Positions 1-8,054 of a stretch of DNA of 64,000 bases are shown piece after piece. Numbering within the stretch: position 1 is the first letter of the stretch; every line of letters starts with the position of its first letter. The notes under the pieces are model-generated. The model was not told where the DNA came from and made no database searches. It saw only the letters and a list, made by a program, of their open reading frames with translations. The stretch is from contig NZ_JAJNNZ010000020.1 in assembly GCF_022836845.1 (NCBI RefSeq), positions 1 through 64,000 of the forward strand, in the 5' to 3' direction. Source of the stretch: Vibrio gelatinilyticus (GTDB taxonomy: Bacteria; Pseudomonadota; Gammaproteobacteria; Enterobacterales; Vibrionaceae). The position numbers and the translations under genes were made by a program.

Positions 1-50
1 TCTTTTTTGATTATCATCAACGAGTGCCCACACAGATTGATAGGTTTAAA

Positions 51-247
51 TTGTTAAAGAGCTTGTTCTGAGCTTCTCTCAAAACGGACGGCCATTTTAG
101 CGAGATAAGTTATCGTGTCAACCACTTTTTCTAACTTATTTCGCCAAGCTTTCAAGAAGCTTTGCGACCTTCTGACTGGTAGTGGTTTTTGTGAACCGTT
201 CCCGTGTCAGCGAGGTGGCATTATAGAGAATGAAGCCGTCTTGGCAA
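51..247 (-). promoter_or_regulatory. rRNA operon promoters P1/P2 and boxA leader
   Basis: On the minus strand, P1 reads TTGCCA (242-247), 16 bp, TATAAT (220-225), followed by a GC-rich discriminator GCCACC. P2 reads TTGACA (116-121), 16 bp, TAAAAT (94-99). The boxA-like antitermination element AGCTCTTTAACAA lies at 51-63. This tandem-promoter plus boxA arrangement is that of a gamma-proteobacterial rrn leader, so a 16S rRNA gene should start just beyond the left edge on the minus strand. The whole 1-320 stretch has no protein gene and is explained by this leader and its upstream region. Confidence 0.85.
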
Positions 248-320
248 CCACTATTTTCAACAAAACCTAATAAAAACGCTCGTTCGCTTGCAAATTGAAC
301 TACATGTAGAAAAAAACGAC

Positions 321-349
321 AAAAAAAGGGAGAAAACCTCCCTTTTTAG
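321..349 (-). terminator. clpB intrinsic terminator
   Basis: On the minus strand the hairpin GGGAG-GTTTT-CTCCC is preceded by A residues and followed by a run of seven T. It lies 18 bp past the clpB stop and separates clpB from the rrn promoters downstream on the same strand. Confidence 0.85.
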
Positions 350-366
350 ACTATTGATTACCAAAT

Positions 367-2940
367 TTACTGATGAGCAATAATTCGGTCATTGTTCACG
401 AGCAATTTAACTGGCTTTGTTACATCAACCTTGCCCGCTAGAATCGCTTTCGCCAACGGATTTTCGACACTTTGCTGTATTGCTCGTTTCAAAGGCCTTG
501 CACCATATACCGGATCAAAGCCAACCTTAGCGATAAAATCAAGGGCTTGCTCTGACACTTCTAGTTGATAACCACTTTCTTCCATTCTGTTCCCCAATCT
601 GTCCAACTGAATAGAAGCTATCGATTTAATGTGTTCGGCACCCAATGGATGGAAGACAACATTTTCATCAACACGATTTAAAAATTCCGGTCTAAAATGA
701 GATGTGACTACGTCCATCACCTCACGTTTGATTCCTTCATAGTCCAGTACCGCAAAATTTTCTTGTATCCTTGATGACCCTAGGTTGGATGTCATGATGA
801 CTACGGTATTACGAAAGTCGACCGTACGCCCTTGACCATCGGTAAGCCGGCCATCATCTAGTACCTGAAGTAAAATGTTAAATACATCGGCATGTGCTTT
901 CTCCACTTCATCAAGCAAAATAACCGAGTACGGTTTTCTTCTTACTGCCTCTGTGAGGTAGCCACCTTCTTCATAGCCGACATATCCTGGAGGGGCACCA
1001 ACTAGCCTTGCAACAGAATGTTTCTCCATAAATTCTGACATATCAATTCGAACCATGGCTTCTTCACTATCAAACATAAAGTTGGCTAAGGTTTTGCAAA
1101 GTTCTGTTTTACCGACCCCTGTTGGACCTAAAAACAAAAAAGAACCAATTGGCCTATTAGGATCAGACAAGCCAGCTCGACTTCGGCGGATGGCGTCTGA
1201 AACAACTTCCACAGCTTCATTCTGACCAATAACTCTTTTATGGAGAACGTCTTCCATGCGAAGTAATTTTTCTTTCTCAGCTTCAAGCATTTTTGAAACA
1301 GGGATACCCGTTTGCTTCGACAGAACTTCTGCGATTTCCGCATCAGTCACTTTGTTGCGCAGCAAGCTCATTTCCTGCATCTCAGCTTGGGTCGCCAGAT
1401 CTAACTGTTTTTCAAGTTCAGGGATCCGTCCATACTGAAGCTCAGACATTCGATTCAAGTCTCCAGCCCGGCGCGCTACATCCATATCCATTCTTGACTG
1501 TTCCAGCTCACCCTTGATGTGCTGAGTACCAGAAAGGGCGGCTTTTTCTGCATTCCAAACCTCTTCAAGCTCGGCGTATTCTCGTTCTTTGGCATCAAGC
1601 TCTTCATTTAACACCACCAAACGCTTTTCACTCGCTTCATCGTGTTCGTTATTTAACGCTTGCTGTTCAATCTTGAGCTGAATAATTTTGCGCTCTAGCT
1701 TATCTAGAGATTCCGGTTTGGAGTCGATTTGCAGTCGAATGCTCGAGGCAGCTTCATCAACCAGATCGATGGCTTTGTCCGGTAACTGTCTATCGGATAT
1801 ATATCGATGTGAAAGACTTGCAGCTGCAACAATCGCTGGATCCGTAATTTCAACATGATGATGAAGTTCGTACCGCTCTTTTAGACCACGTAAAATTGCC
1901 ACGGTGTCTTCAACCGTAGGCTCATCCACTAATACTTTTTGAAAACGGCGCTCTAAAGCAGCATCTTTCTCTATATATTGACGATATTCATCTAACGTCG
2001 TTGCGCCGACACAATGAAGGTCACCTCGGGCTAATGCAGGTTTAAGCATATTACCGGCGTCCATTGAGCCTTCACCCTTACCCGCTCCGACCATCGTGTG
2101 TAATTCATCAATGAAAAGAATGATGTTGCCTTCTTCTTTCGCAAGCTCATTGAGAACGGCTTTTAGCCTTTCTTCAAACTCACCACGATATTTTGCCCCC
2201 GCAACAAGAGACCCCATGTCAAGAGACAAAACGCGACGTCCACGTAAGCCTTCAGGAACCTCATTGTTAATGATACGCTGGGCAAGGCCTTCGACAATCG
2301 CTGTTTTACCGACACCAGGCTCACCAATAATCACTGGATTATTTTTAGTACGTCGCTGCAATACTTGAATCGTACGACGGATCTCGTCATCCCGACCAAT
2401 CACCGGATCCAGCTTTCCTTGTTCAGCCCGCTCTGTCAGATCGATCGTAAACTTCTCTAATGCCTGCCTTTTTTCTTCCGCGTTAGGATCATCTACTTTT
2501 TGTCCACCACGAATTTGCTCAATAGCTTGACTGACTTTTGCTTCAGTCAGGCCCATTTCCTTGAGGAGTTTTCCCAAGGGACTGTGATCTTCGATGGCAG
2601 CCAAGAGGAAGATTTCTGAAGAGATGTAACTATCTTGACGCTTTTGCGCAACCTTGTCGCACAGGTTAAAAATCTGCCCCATAGCACTAGAGAGTTGAAC
2701 GTCACCGCCGACACCGCTCACTTTGGGAAGGCGATCGAGCATCTCACCTAGTTTAGAGCGAAGTTGAACGGCATCAACATTCAACATCGTCAATAAAGGT
2801 CTAACCGTACTGCCGTCTTGATTTAACAGTGCCACCATGAGGTGTACGGGTTCTATGTATTGATGGTCTCTACCCAGCGCAAGTGACTGAGCATCTGAGA
2901 TAGCCAATTGGAATTTGCTAGTAAAACGGTCGAGGCGCAT
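367..2940 (-). CDS. clpB: ATP-dependent disaggregase chaperone ClpB
   Basis: 857 residues, the usual length of full ClpB. It is a cytoplasmic Hsp100 hexamer that works with DnaK/DnaJ/GrpE to pull proteins out of heat-induced aggregates. The N-terminal Clp repeat domain covers about 1-145. AAA-1 has Walker A GEPGVGKT at residues 206-213. The coiled-coil middle domain, rich in Glu, Lys and Arg, covers about 400-530. AAA-2 has Walker A GPTGVGKT near 605. The conserved C-terminal segment VYGARPLKRAIQ is present. It has a GGGGG ribosome site six bases before its ATG. It is monocistronic, with a sigma-32 type promoter upstream and its own terminator. Nothing is missing. Confidence 0.98.
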   Translation of the reverse strand: MRLDRFTSKFQLAISDAQSLALGRDHQYIEPVHLMVALLNQDGSTVRPLLTMLNVDAVQLRSKLGEMLDRLPKVSGVGGDVQLSSAMGQIFNLCDKVAQKRQDSYISSEIFLLAAIEDHSPLGKLLKEMGLTEAKVSQAIEQIRGGQKVDDPNAEEKRQALEKFTIDLTERAEQGKLDPVIGRDDEIRRTIQVLQRRTKNNPVIIGEPGVGKTAIVEGLAQRIINNEVPEGLRGRRVLSLDMGSLVAGAKYRGEFEERLKAVLNELAKEEGNIILFIDELHTMVGAGKGEGSMDAGNMLKPALARGDLHCVGATTLDEYRQYIEKDAALERRFQKVLVDEPTVEDTVAILRGLKERYELHHHVEITDPAIVAAASLSHRYISDRQLPDKAIDLVDEAASSIRLQIDSKPESLDKLERKIIQLKIEQQALNNEHDEASEKRLVVLNEELDAKEREYAELEEVWNAEKAALSGTQHIKGELEQSRMDMDVARRAGDLNRMSELQYGRIPELEKQLDLATQAEMQEMSLLRNKVTDAEIAEVLSKQTGIPVSKMLEAEKEKLLRMEDVLHKRVIGQNEAVEVVSDAIRRSRAGLSDPNRPIGSFLFLGPTGVGKTELCKTLANFMFDSEEAMVRIDMSEFMEKHSVARLVGAPPGYVGYEEGGYLTEAVRRKPYSVILLDEVEKAHADVFNILLQVLDDGRLTDGQGRTVDFRNTVVIMTSNLGSSRIQENFAVLDYEGIKREVMDVVTSHFRPEFLNRVDENVVFHPLGAEHIKSIASIQLDRLGNRMEESGYQLEVSEQALDFIAKVGFDPVYGARPLKRAIQQSVENPLAKAILAGKVDVTKPVKLLVNNDRIIAHQ

Positions 2941-2979
2941 AGCAACCCCCTATTTTTGATATGACAACATATAAAAATA

Positions 2980-3008
2980 AGATGGATACGCGACGTTCAA
3001 ATTTCAAG
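2980..3008 (-). promoter_or_regulatory. Sigma-32 type heat-shock promoter of clpB
   Basis: Minus strand: CTTGAAA at 3002-3008, a 14-bp spacer, then ATCCATCT at 2980-2987. This matches the sigma-32 consensus CTTGAAA-N(13-15)-CCCCATNT at the -35 element and at six of eight positions of the -10. It lies about 40 bp before the clpB start codon. ClpB is a classical sigma-32 gene, so position and sequence agree. Confidence 0.8.
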
Positions 3009-3026
3009 CTCTAGCATGAAAATTCA

Positions 3027-3752
3027 TTATGTTCGCCAAATGAAACTTGCCATACGACCAGTTATATTTTCACGGCGATAAGAAAAGAAGTTGTCGGATT
3101 CACTATAAGTGCATCGGTGACTTTGAGTAATCGTCATCACGCCCGCCTGGCGCATACGTAATTCGGCGATCAATGCCAGATCCGCTAACCATTTTCCTTC
3201 TTTAGATAGCGCGTTAAATGCCACGGAAGCTTGCGGCATACTGTCACAAAAAGCCTGATAAACATCGTGTCCAACTTCAAAATGTTTTGGCCCTATTGCA
3301 GGCCCTATCCATGCGTGCACTGATGATTCAAATAAAGCCAATGTATTTTCAACAATACCATTCGCCAATCCCTTCCACCCAGCATGAACCGCGGCAACGG
3401 CCTGCCCTTGGGTATCAGCAAGCAAAATAGGCAAGCAGTCTGCCGTCATTGCAGACAGTACCACATTGGGTATTTTCGTAAAAAGAGCGTCAGCGTCGAT
3501 TACCACGTTGGTGGGCTTATCAACGACAGCCACTTTATTGGAATGAGTCTGATTGAGCCAAATAGGTTGATTTGGCATCCGAGAAGATTGTGCCAAATGT
3601 TCGCGGTTTTGAACAACATGATCAGCATTGTCCCCAACATGCATACCTAAGTTCAAGCTATGAAAAGGGGCGTTTGAAACACCACCTTTTCGTGTCGAGC
3701 TTATTGCACACACATTATCTGCCACCTTCCAACTCGGCACAATATGTGACAT
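3027..3752 (-). CDS. pgeF: Peptidoglycan editing factor / copper-type purine phosphorylase PgeF (YfiH)
   Basis: 241 residues of the DUF152/laccase-like family. E. coli YfiH has been described as a peptidoglycan editing factor that prevents L-Ser being used in place of L-Ala at position 1 of the stem peptide. Relatives show purine nucleoside phosphorylase or polyphenol oxidase activity. The three metal ligands of the family are visible as H70 (NQTH), C106 (TADC) and H123 (VHAGW). There is no signal peptide, so it is cytoplasmic. Its ATG overlaps the rluD stop by one base (TAATG), so it is translationally coupled to rluD, as in many enterics and vibrios. Confidence 0.93.
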   Translation of the reverse strand: MSHIVPSWKVADNVCAISSTRKGGVSNAPFHSLNLGMHVGDNADHVVQNREHLAQSSRMPNQPIWLNQTHSNKVAVVDKPTNVVIDADALFTKIPNVVLSAMTADCLPILLADTQGQAVAAVHAGWKGLANGIVENTLALFESSVHAWIGPAIGPKHFEVGHDVYQAFCDSMPQASVAFNALSKEGKWLADLALIAELRMRQAGVMTITQSHRCTYSESDNFFSYRRENITGRMASFIWRT

Positions 3753-4726
3753 TAATACTCGTCTTCTTTATTGAGCTTTGCGTCTTCGCGAAGTGCCTCT
3801 GTCATGATCACCATATCCTCAGGGATTGGAGCATGAAACTCCATTTCTTCACCGGTCACCGGATGAGCAAAACGAAGCATAACAGCGTGCAAAGCTTGGC
3901 GATCAAATGCGCGAATCATCTGCGTTAGTGATTCAGATGCACCCTTAGGAATTCGAGCGCGACCACCATAGGCTATATCACCAAGCAGCGGGTGCTGAAG
4001 GTAGGACATGTGTACACGAATTTGGTGAGTTCGCCCTGTCTCAAGACGTAAACGAATTCGTGTATGCTCACGGAAGTGCTCTGCCACTCGATAATGTGTC
4101 ACCGCTGGCTTGCCAAGTTCATTGACGGCCATTAAAACACGTTTTGTCGAGTGGCGACCAATGGCTTTATCAACCATGCCACCAGCCGTCATTTTACCAA
4201 TCGCTATAGCCTCGTATTCACGTGTAATCTTACGTTTTTGTAAAGCTCTAACCAATCGAGTTTGAGAAGGCACTGTCTTTGCGACAACCATCAACCCTGT
4301 CGTGTCCTTATCAAGACGGTGGACAATACCTGCTCGTGGGACTTCCGCAATCTCTGGATAGTGAAACAGTAATGCATTTAACACTGTGCCATCAGGCGTT
4401 CCTGCTCCAGGGTGAACAACGAAATCTCTTGGCTTGTTAATCACCAAAATATCATCGTCTTCATATACGATATCCAGAGGAATATCTTGCGCCTCAAAAC
4501 GTTCTTCGTCTTCCAGCTCTGCCTGAACTGTAATCGTTTCGCCACCCATAACCTTTGTACGAGGTTTTGTGATAACCTCACCGTTAACAGAAATTTTTCC
4601 GTTCACGAGCCACTCTTTAATGCGCGAACGAGAGAAATCCGAGAAGAGTTCTGCCACAGCTTGGTCTAAACGCTGACCTAACTGGCTGTCTTTTACTGTA
4701 TTTGTTAATTCAATCTGCTGTGCCAT
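3752..4726 (-). CDS. rluD: 23S rRNA pseudouridine(1911/1915/1917) synthase RluD
   Basis: 324 residues from the ATG at 4724-4726. It makes the three conserved pseudouridines in helix 69 of 23S rRNA. An S4 RNA-binding domain covers about residues 15-75. The catalytic domain carries HRLDKDTTG with catalytic Asp139, the same number as E. coli RluD, and this decides the start. An in-frame GTG at 4760-4762 would add 12 residues (ending in FD before MAQQ) but has no better ribosome site. It is the first gene of rluD-pgeF and is divergent from bamD, as in E. coli, where yfiO lies next to rluD. Confidence 0.95.
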   Translation of the reverse strand: MAQQIELTNTVKDSQLGQRLDQAVAELFSDFSRSRIKEWLVNGKISVNGEVITKPRTKVMGGETITVQAELEDEERFEAQDIPLDIVYEDDDILVINKPRDFVVHPGAGTPDGTVLNALLFHYPEIAEVPRAGIVHRLDKDTTGLMVVAKTVPSQTRLVRALQKRKITREYEAIAIGKMTAGGMVDKAIGRHSTKRVLMAVNELGKPAVTHYRVAEHFREHTRIRLRLETGRTHQIRVHMSYLQHPLLGDIAYGGRARIPKGASESLTQMIRAFDRQALHAVMLRFAHPVTGEEMEFHAPIPEDMVIMTEALREDAKLNKEDEY

Positions 4727-4855
4727 ATCGAACTTTTTTAAAAATCGTGGGACTAAAGCCACTAGTATGGATAATATAGTTCAGTATTGTATCTGTTACT
4801 GGCTAGAAAGTAACGGAACTAGGAAAATATTTAAATCAAGGAACCCAGTTTTAGT

Positions 4856-5581
4856 ATGAAACTTCATAAACTAACAAGCTTACTTGCTCTAGCTTTGTTG
4901 TTTGGTTGCGCCGACAAAGAAGTCATCGTGCCCGATGTACCGCCTTCTCAACTCTATTCCGAAGCACAAGAGGCACTGCAAAGCGGAAACTGGTCTTCTG
5001 CGGTAGAACGCTTAGAGGCTTTAGACTCGCGCTACCCATTTGGTGCCTACACAGAGCAGGTACAACTCGATCTAATTTACGTTTATTACAAAAATGATGA
5101 TCTTGCTTTAGGCCTTGCAACCATCGAGCGCTTCTCTCGTTTAAATCCAACGCATGAACGTTCTGACTGGGTTTTATACATGCGAGGCTTGAGCCACATG
5201 GCGCAAGATAGAAACTTTATGCATGATATTTTTAGTATCGATCGCTCTGACCGAGACCCAGAGCCCGTTAAAGCGGCTTTCGCTGATTTTGATCGCCTAC
5301 TTAAACGCTACCCCAACAGCGCCTACGCCGAAGACTCGAAAAAACGCATGGTCGCTTTGAAAAACAGGCTCGCCAATTATGATCTTGCCACTGCAGATTT
5401 TTACTTAAGACGCGAAGCATGGATCGCTGCAATAAATCGTACTCAGGAAATCCAAAAAACGTACCCTGATACAGACGCTGCTCGCAAATCACTCGAAATC
5501 CAAAAAAAGGCCTACCAAGAGCTGGGGATGGAAGACGCAGTGAAAAGAACTGAAGAGTTAATGAAGCTGAATCCTCGCTAA
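4856..5581 (+). CDS. bamD: Outer membrane assembly lipoprotein BamD
   Basis: 241 residues. It is an essential subunit of the BAM complex, which inserts beta-barrel proteins into the outer membrane. It is anchored to the inner leaflet and contacts BamA through its C-terminal TPRs. A lipoprotein signal runs to the lipobox LFGC, with Cys18 as the lipidated residue. TPR-type helices follow, including the YSEAQEALQSGNWSSAVERL repeat and a second one around YPNSAYAEDSKKRM. The length is the family norm of about 245. A good terminator follows 25 bp past the stop. Confidence 0.96.
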   Translation: MKLHKLTSLLALALLFGCADKEVIVPDVPPSQLYSEAQEALQSGNWSSAVERLEALDSRYPFGAYTEQVQLDLIYVYYKNDDLALGLATIERFSRLNPTHERSDWVLYMRGLSHMAQDRNFMHDIFSIDRSDRDPEPVKAAFADFDRLLKRYPNSAYAEDSKKRMVALKNRLANYDLATADFYLRREAWIAAINRTQEIQKTYPDTDAARKSLEIQKKAYQELGMEDAVKRTEELMKLNPR

Positions 5582-5606
5582 TAGTTCCTTAGTATTACCT
5601 TAATTC

Positions 5607-5634
5607 AAGCGCTGCAACTGCAGTGCTTTTTTTT
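5607..5634 (+). terminator. bamD intrinsic terminator
   Basis: GCGCTGCA and TGCAGTGC pair in a short hairpin, directly followed by eight T (5627-5634). Confidence 0.85.
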
Positions 5635-5723
5635 GTCTATTTACCGCTTATTTTCGTGGTTTGAAAATAAACAATCCTCTTCATATACTTCAAAGTAACA
5701 TCCTGTTAACAAGAAGTCTTTAT

Positions 5724-7166
5724 GTGAAAAAACCAATATTACTTACTGTTATTTTATTGTTATTCTCCTTTTCTTTAAAAGGCCTAGAACTCGCACCGCT
5801 ATCCGTTGCGCCTTATAAAGCGGATCTCGAAACAATGCAGAAAAAGGGTGTGATCAGAGTGCTGGTTTCCGCGGATTTAGGCTTCTACTACATCGAGAAT
5901 GGACGTCCAAAAGGCGTTGGCGCAGAACTTCTTTACCATTTTGAAAAGATGGTTAAAAAGAACAACCGTTTTCTCAATGTACAAGTTATACCCGTCCCCA
6001 GAGATGACTTGCTCCCTGCTCTATCGAAAGGCTATGGCGACCTAGTCGTTGCCAATTTAACCATCACCCGAAAGCGACAAGAAATCGTCGATTTTAGTAC
6101 ACCTCTATTGAGTGACATCCAGGAGCTTCTGATTACCAATAGTGCCCATCCCCCAATCACAGACATCAAACAATTGAGCGGCAAAGAGGTTTGGGTAAGG
6201 GGGAGCTCCAGCTACTTTGAAAGCTTGCAGCTCATCAACCAACAATTAACTCGCCAAGAAATAGAACCGATCTACGTGAGGTTTATTGAAGAAACGCTGC
6301 AAGACTTTGAACTAATTGAGATGATCAACCAAGGTTACATAGAGACGACCGTCCTTGATAGTCACAAAGCTAAATTTTGGATAAAGACAATGGATAATAT
6401 CCAGATTAACGAACACCTTCCCCTCAGAACGGAAGGTGAAATTGCATGGGCAATGAGAAAAGACTCCCCAAATTTTAAAAAATTGGTCAATCAATATGTT
6501 AGAACCGCTCGCTCTGGCACCCTGCTTGGCAATGTTATCTATCAAAAGTATTTAGACAAAACAAACTGGTATGGTCGCGCTCTCAATCCTAATAAAGTCA
6601 AACGACTCGAAAGCCTCGTCGGGTTGTTTAAAAAATACGCCGACATGTATGAGTTCGATTTTTTAATGATCTCAGCACAAGCCTTTCAAGAGTCCGGGTT
6701 GGACCAAAGGAAAGTTTCTCACAAAGGAGCTGTCGGGATCATGCAAGTTCTACCCACCACCGCCAGCGACCCGAATGTCAACATTAAGCAAATCAATGAG
6801 GTCGAAAACAACATACATGCGGGGGTTAAATATCTAAAATTTATCAAAGATCGCTACTTTGATAGTGAGGACATAGAAGAGGATGATCAAATCTACTTCG
6901 CGCTGGCAGCCTACAATGCCGGACCCGCAAAAATTCGTCGTATGAGAAAAATCGCAGCACAAAAAGGTTATGACCCTGATGTTTGGTTTAAAAACGTCGA
7001 AATCGTTGCAAGGCAGCACATCAGCTCTGAGCCTGTTAAATACGTGGCCAACATTAACCGCTACTATGTCATTTACAAACAACTACAAGCGCTGAACATC
7101 GTCAGAGAAGAGCAACAAGCAAGGAATAGTCAGGTGGAATTTTACCAAATCTTTGAGACGGAATAA
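5724..7166 (+). CDS. MltF-like lytic transglycosylase with SBP_bac_3 domain
   Basis: Two-domain protein: a periplasmic solute-binding-type domain (about residues 40-275) resembling amino-acid binding proteins, then an SLT lysozyme-like domain with catalytic Glu323 in AFQESGLD and the motifs GAVGIMQVLPTTA and AAYNAGPAKIRRM. This is the architecture of MltF, which cleaves the MurNAc-GlcNAc bond with 1,6-anhydro product formation and is allosterically controlled by muropeptides. The start is uncertain. A TTG at 5661 gives 501 residues. The GTG at 5724, chosen here, gives 480 residues with a clean signal (KK followed by LLTVILLLFSFSL). The location after bamD is the Vibrio arrangement, not the purL-linked mltF locus, so it may be a paralogue. 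I therefore leave the symbol empty. Confidence 0.85.
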   Translation: MKKPILLTVILLLFSFSLKGLELAPLSVAPYKADLETMQKKGVIRVLVSADLGFYYIENGRPKGVGAELLYHFEKMVKKNNRFLNVQVIPVPRDDLLPALSKGYGDLVVANLTITRKRQEIVDFSTPLLSDIQELLITNSAHPPITDIKQLSGKEVWVRGSSSYFESLQLINQQLTRQEIEPIYVRFIEETLQDFELIEMINQGYIETTVLDSHKAKFWIKTMDNIQINEHLPLRTEGEIAWAMRKDSPNFKKLVNQYVRTARSGTLLGNVIYQKYLDKTNWYGRALNPNKVKRLESLVGLFKKYADMYEFDFLMISAQAFQESGLDQRKVSHKGAVGIMQVLPTTASDPNVNIKQINEVENNIHAGVKYLKFIKDRYFDSEDIEEDDQIYFALAAYNAGPAKIRRMRKIAAQKGYDPDVWFKNVEIVARQHISSEPVKYVANINRYYVIYKQLQALNIVREEQQARNSQVEFYQIFETE

Positions 7167-7180
7167 GCAAGATGATTAAG

Positions 7181-7208
7181 ATCACACTTTTATTTTGTGT
7201 GATTTTTG
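7181..7208 (+). terminator. Terminator after the MltF-like gene
   Basis: ATCACAC (7181-7187) pairs with GTGTGAT (7197-7203) across an AT-rich loop, and five T follow. Confidence 0.75.
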
Positions 7209-7378
7209 GTCGCGACTAATTTGAGGCTGTAACAGTGCCCTAAAAACGGAGGAATTTTTAGCTTGCTACTGTTTCCAATTTAATGAGATTTGCTAGAAAG
7301 AAAAGCGTTTTTGACTTAAAAAGTAGTAAAGTTTTGCTCACGATCACATTTAGTGGATGTTGAGATCTACCCCAACAA

Positions 7379-7423
7379 AAAGGTGATCTCCATCACATCT
7401 ATTTAGGGGGGATTCAGTAATCT
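7379..7423 (+). promoter_or_regulatory. CRP site and class II-type promoter of raiA
   Basis: GGTGA-TCTCCA-TCACA at 7382-7397 matches the CRP core TGTGA-N6-TCACA at 9 of 10 positions. A -10 candidate, TAATCT, lies at 7418-7423. Transcription would then start near 7430, placing the CRP centre at about -40/-41, the class II activator position. A further half site (GATCACA) lies at about 7343. CRP control of raiA is also reported in E. coli. The site reading is direct; the control is inferred. Confidence 0.6.
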
Positions 7424-7462
7424 GAAGTTAACCCATAAGGGATGCTACAGAGGAAAAAGCGT

Positions 7463-7801
7463 ATGAGAGTAAACATCACTGGTAAAAACATTGACATCAC
7501 CTCTGCAATCCGTGAGCACATAGAAAGTAAATTTAAGAAGCTCGAAAAATGGCAAGTTGACATTATTAGCTGTCAAACCGCGTTTAGCGAAGAGCCAAAC
7601 AAGCAAATGAAGTTTGAAGCAAGCATTACGGTACCCAAAGGAAAACTTGTTGCTTCAGCCACACATCAAGATTTATACGTTGCCGTTAACGAAGTAGAAC
7701 AGAAACTCGAACGTCAGCTGAACAAACTACGTCATAAGCCAGAAGCAAGACGTACTGAAAAACCGGAGTTAGAGGAAGAAGTTGAACTAGAAGTTGAATA
7801 G
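7463..7801 (+). CDS. raiA: Ribosome-associated inhibitor / hibernation factor RaiA (YfiA)
   Basis: 112 residues of the S30AE family. It binds the 30S decoding cleft in stationary phase or cold, holds 70S ribosomes inactive and opposes 100S dimer formation. The N-terminal MRVNITGKNIDIT and the Lys/Arg-rich RQLNKLRHKPEA are family hallmarks. The acidic tail (EKPELEEEVELEVE) and length separate it from the shorter HPF (about 95 residues). An in-frame ATG at 7442 exists, but AGAGGA sits nine bases before the ATG at 7463, where conservation also starts. Confidence 0.93.
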   Translation: MRVNITGKNIDITSAIREHIESKFKKLEKWQVDIISCQTAFSEEPNKQMKFEASITVPKGKLVASATHQDLYVAVNEVEQKLERQLNKLRHKPEARRTEKPELEEEVELEVE

Positions 7802-7821
7802 CTCCAACTGCTTGATTTGAG

Positions 7822-7848
7822 ATAGCGCCTAAGGGCGCTATTTTTTTG
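7822..7848 (+). terminator. raiA intrinsic terminator
   Basis: Perfect 8-bp stem ATAGCGCC/GGCGCTAT (7822-7829, 7834-7841) with a TAAG loop, ending in a T run. Confidence 0.92.
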
Positions 7849-7918
7849 CTTGACGCTCTAGGCCACCTTGCTTATTGTGTTACTCATTGATGTTAAATTA
7901 AATAATCATTCACAGCTG

Positions 7919-7966
7919 ATGCATAACACTAACGCGTTTCTTTTTGACTTCTTTTTTCTCCAATAA
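7919..7966 (+). CDS. pheL: pheA leader peptide PheL
   Basis: A 15-codon ORF reading MHNTNAFLFDFFFLQ, with five Phe codons packed into eight positions. It ends 88 bp before pheA and just ahead of a strong terminator. Phe-rich leader peptides before pheA are the ribosome-stalling sensor of attenuation in E. coli (PheL). The sequence differs from the E. coli peptide but the design is the same. Confidence 0.85.
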   Translation: MHNTNAFLFDFFFLQ

Positions 7967-7969
7967 AAA

Positions 7970-8041
7970 TTGGGGGCACCATCGTTTTGCAAAAGATAAG
8001 TCAAAAACGAACGGAAAGCCTCCCACTGGGAGGTTTTTTTA
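7970..8041 (+). promoter_or_regulatory. pheA transcription attenuator
   Basis: The terminator is CCTCCC-ACT-GGGAGG (8019-8033) followed by seven T. TGGGGG at about 7971-7976, just after the leader stop codon, can pair with CCTCCCA (8019-8025) to form an antiterminator. A ribosome that finishes PheL would cover this element and allow termination. One stalled at the Phe codons (7937-7957) would leave it free. A third pairing is possible between the leader codons (about 7936-7950) and 7999-8013. The terminator is plain; the alternative folds are my inference. Confidence 0.8.
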
Positions 8042-8054
8042 TAAGGATAATTCA

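Noticed and set aside
4727..4762. GTG start giving a 336-residue RluD
   Set aside because: The ATG at 4726 puts the catalytic Asp at residue 139, as in E. coli RluD, and conservation begins there.
7341..7350. Second CRP site before raiA
   Set aside because: Only one half (GATCACA) fits the consensus; the other half is too weak to annotate as a site.
7944..8054. TTG-started N-terminal extension of PheA
   Set aside because: The extension translates the leader and attenuator hairpin; the ATG at 8055 has its own AAGGA site and matches the family start.
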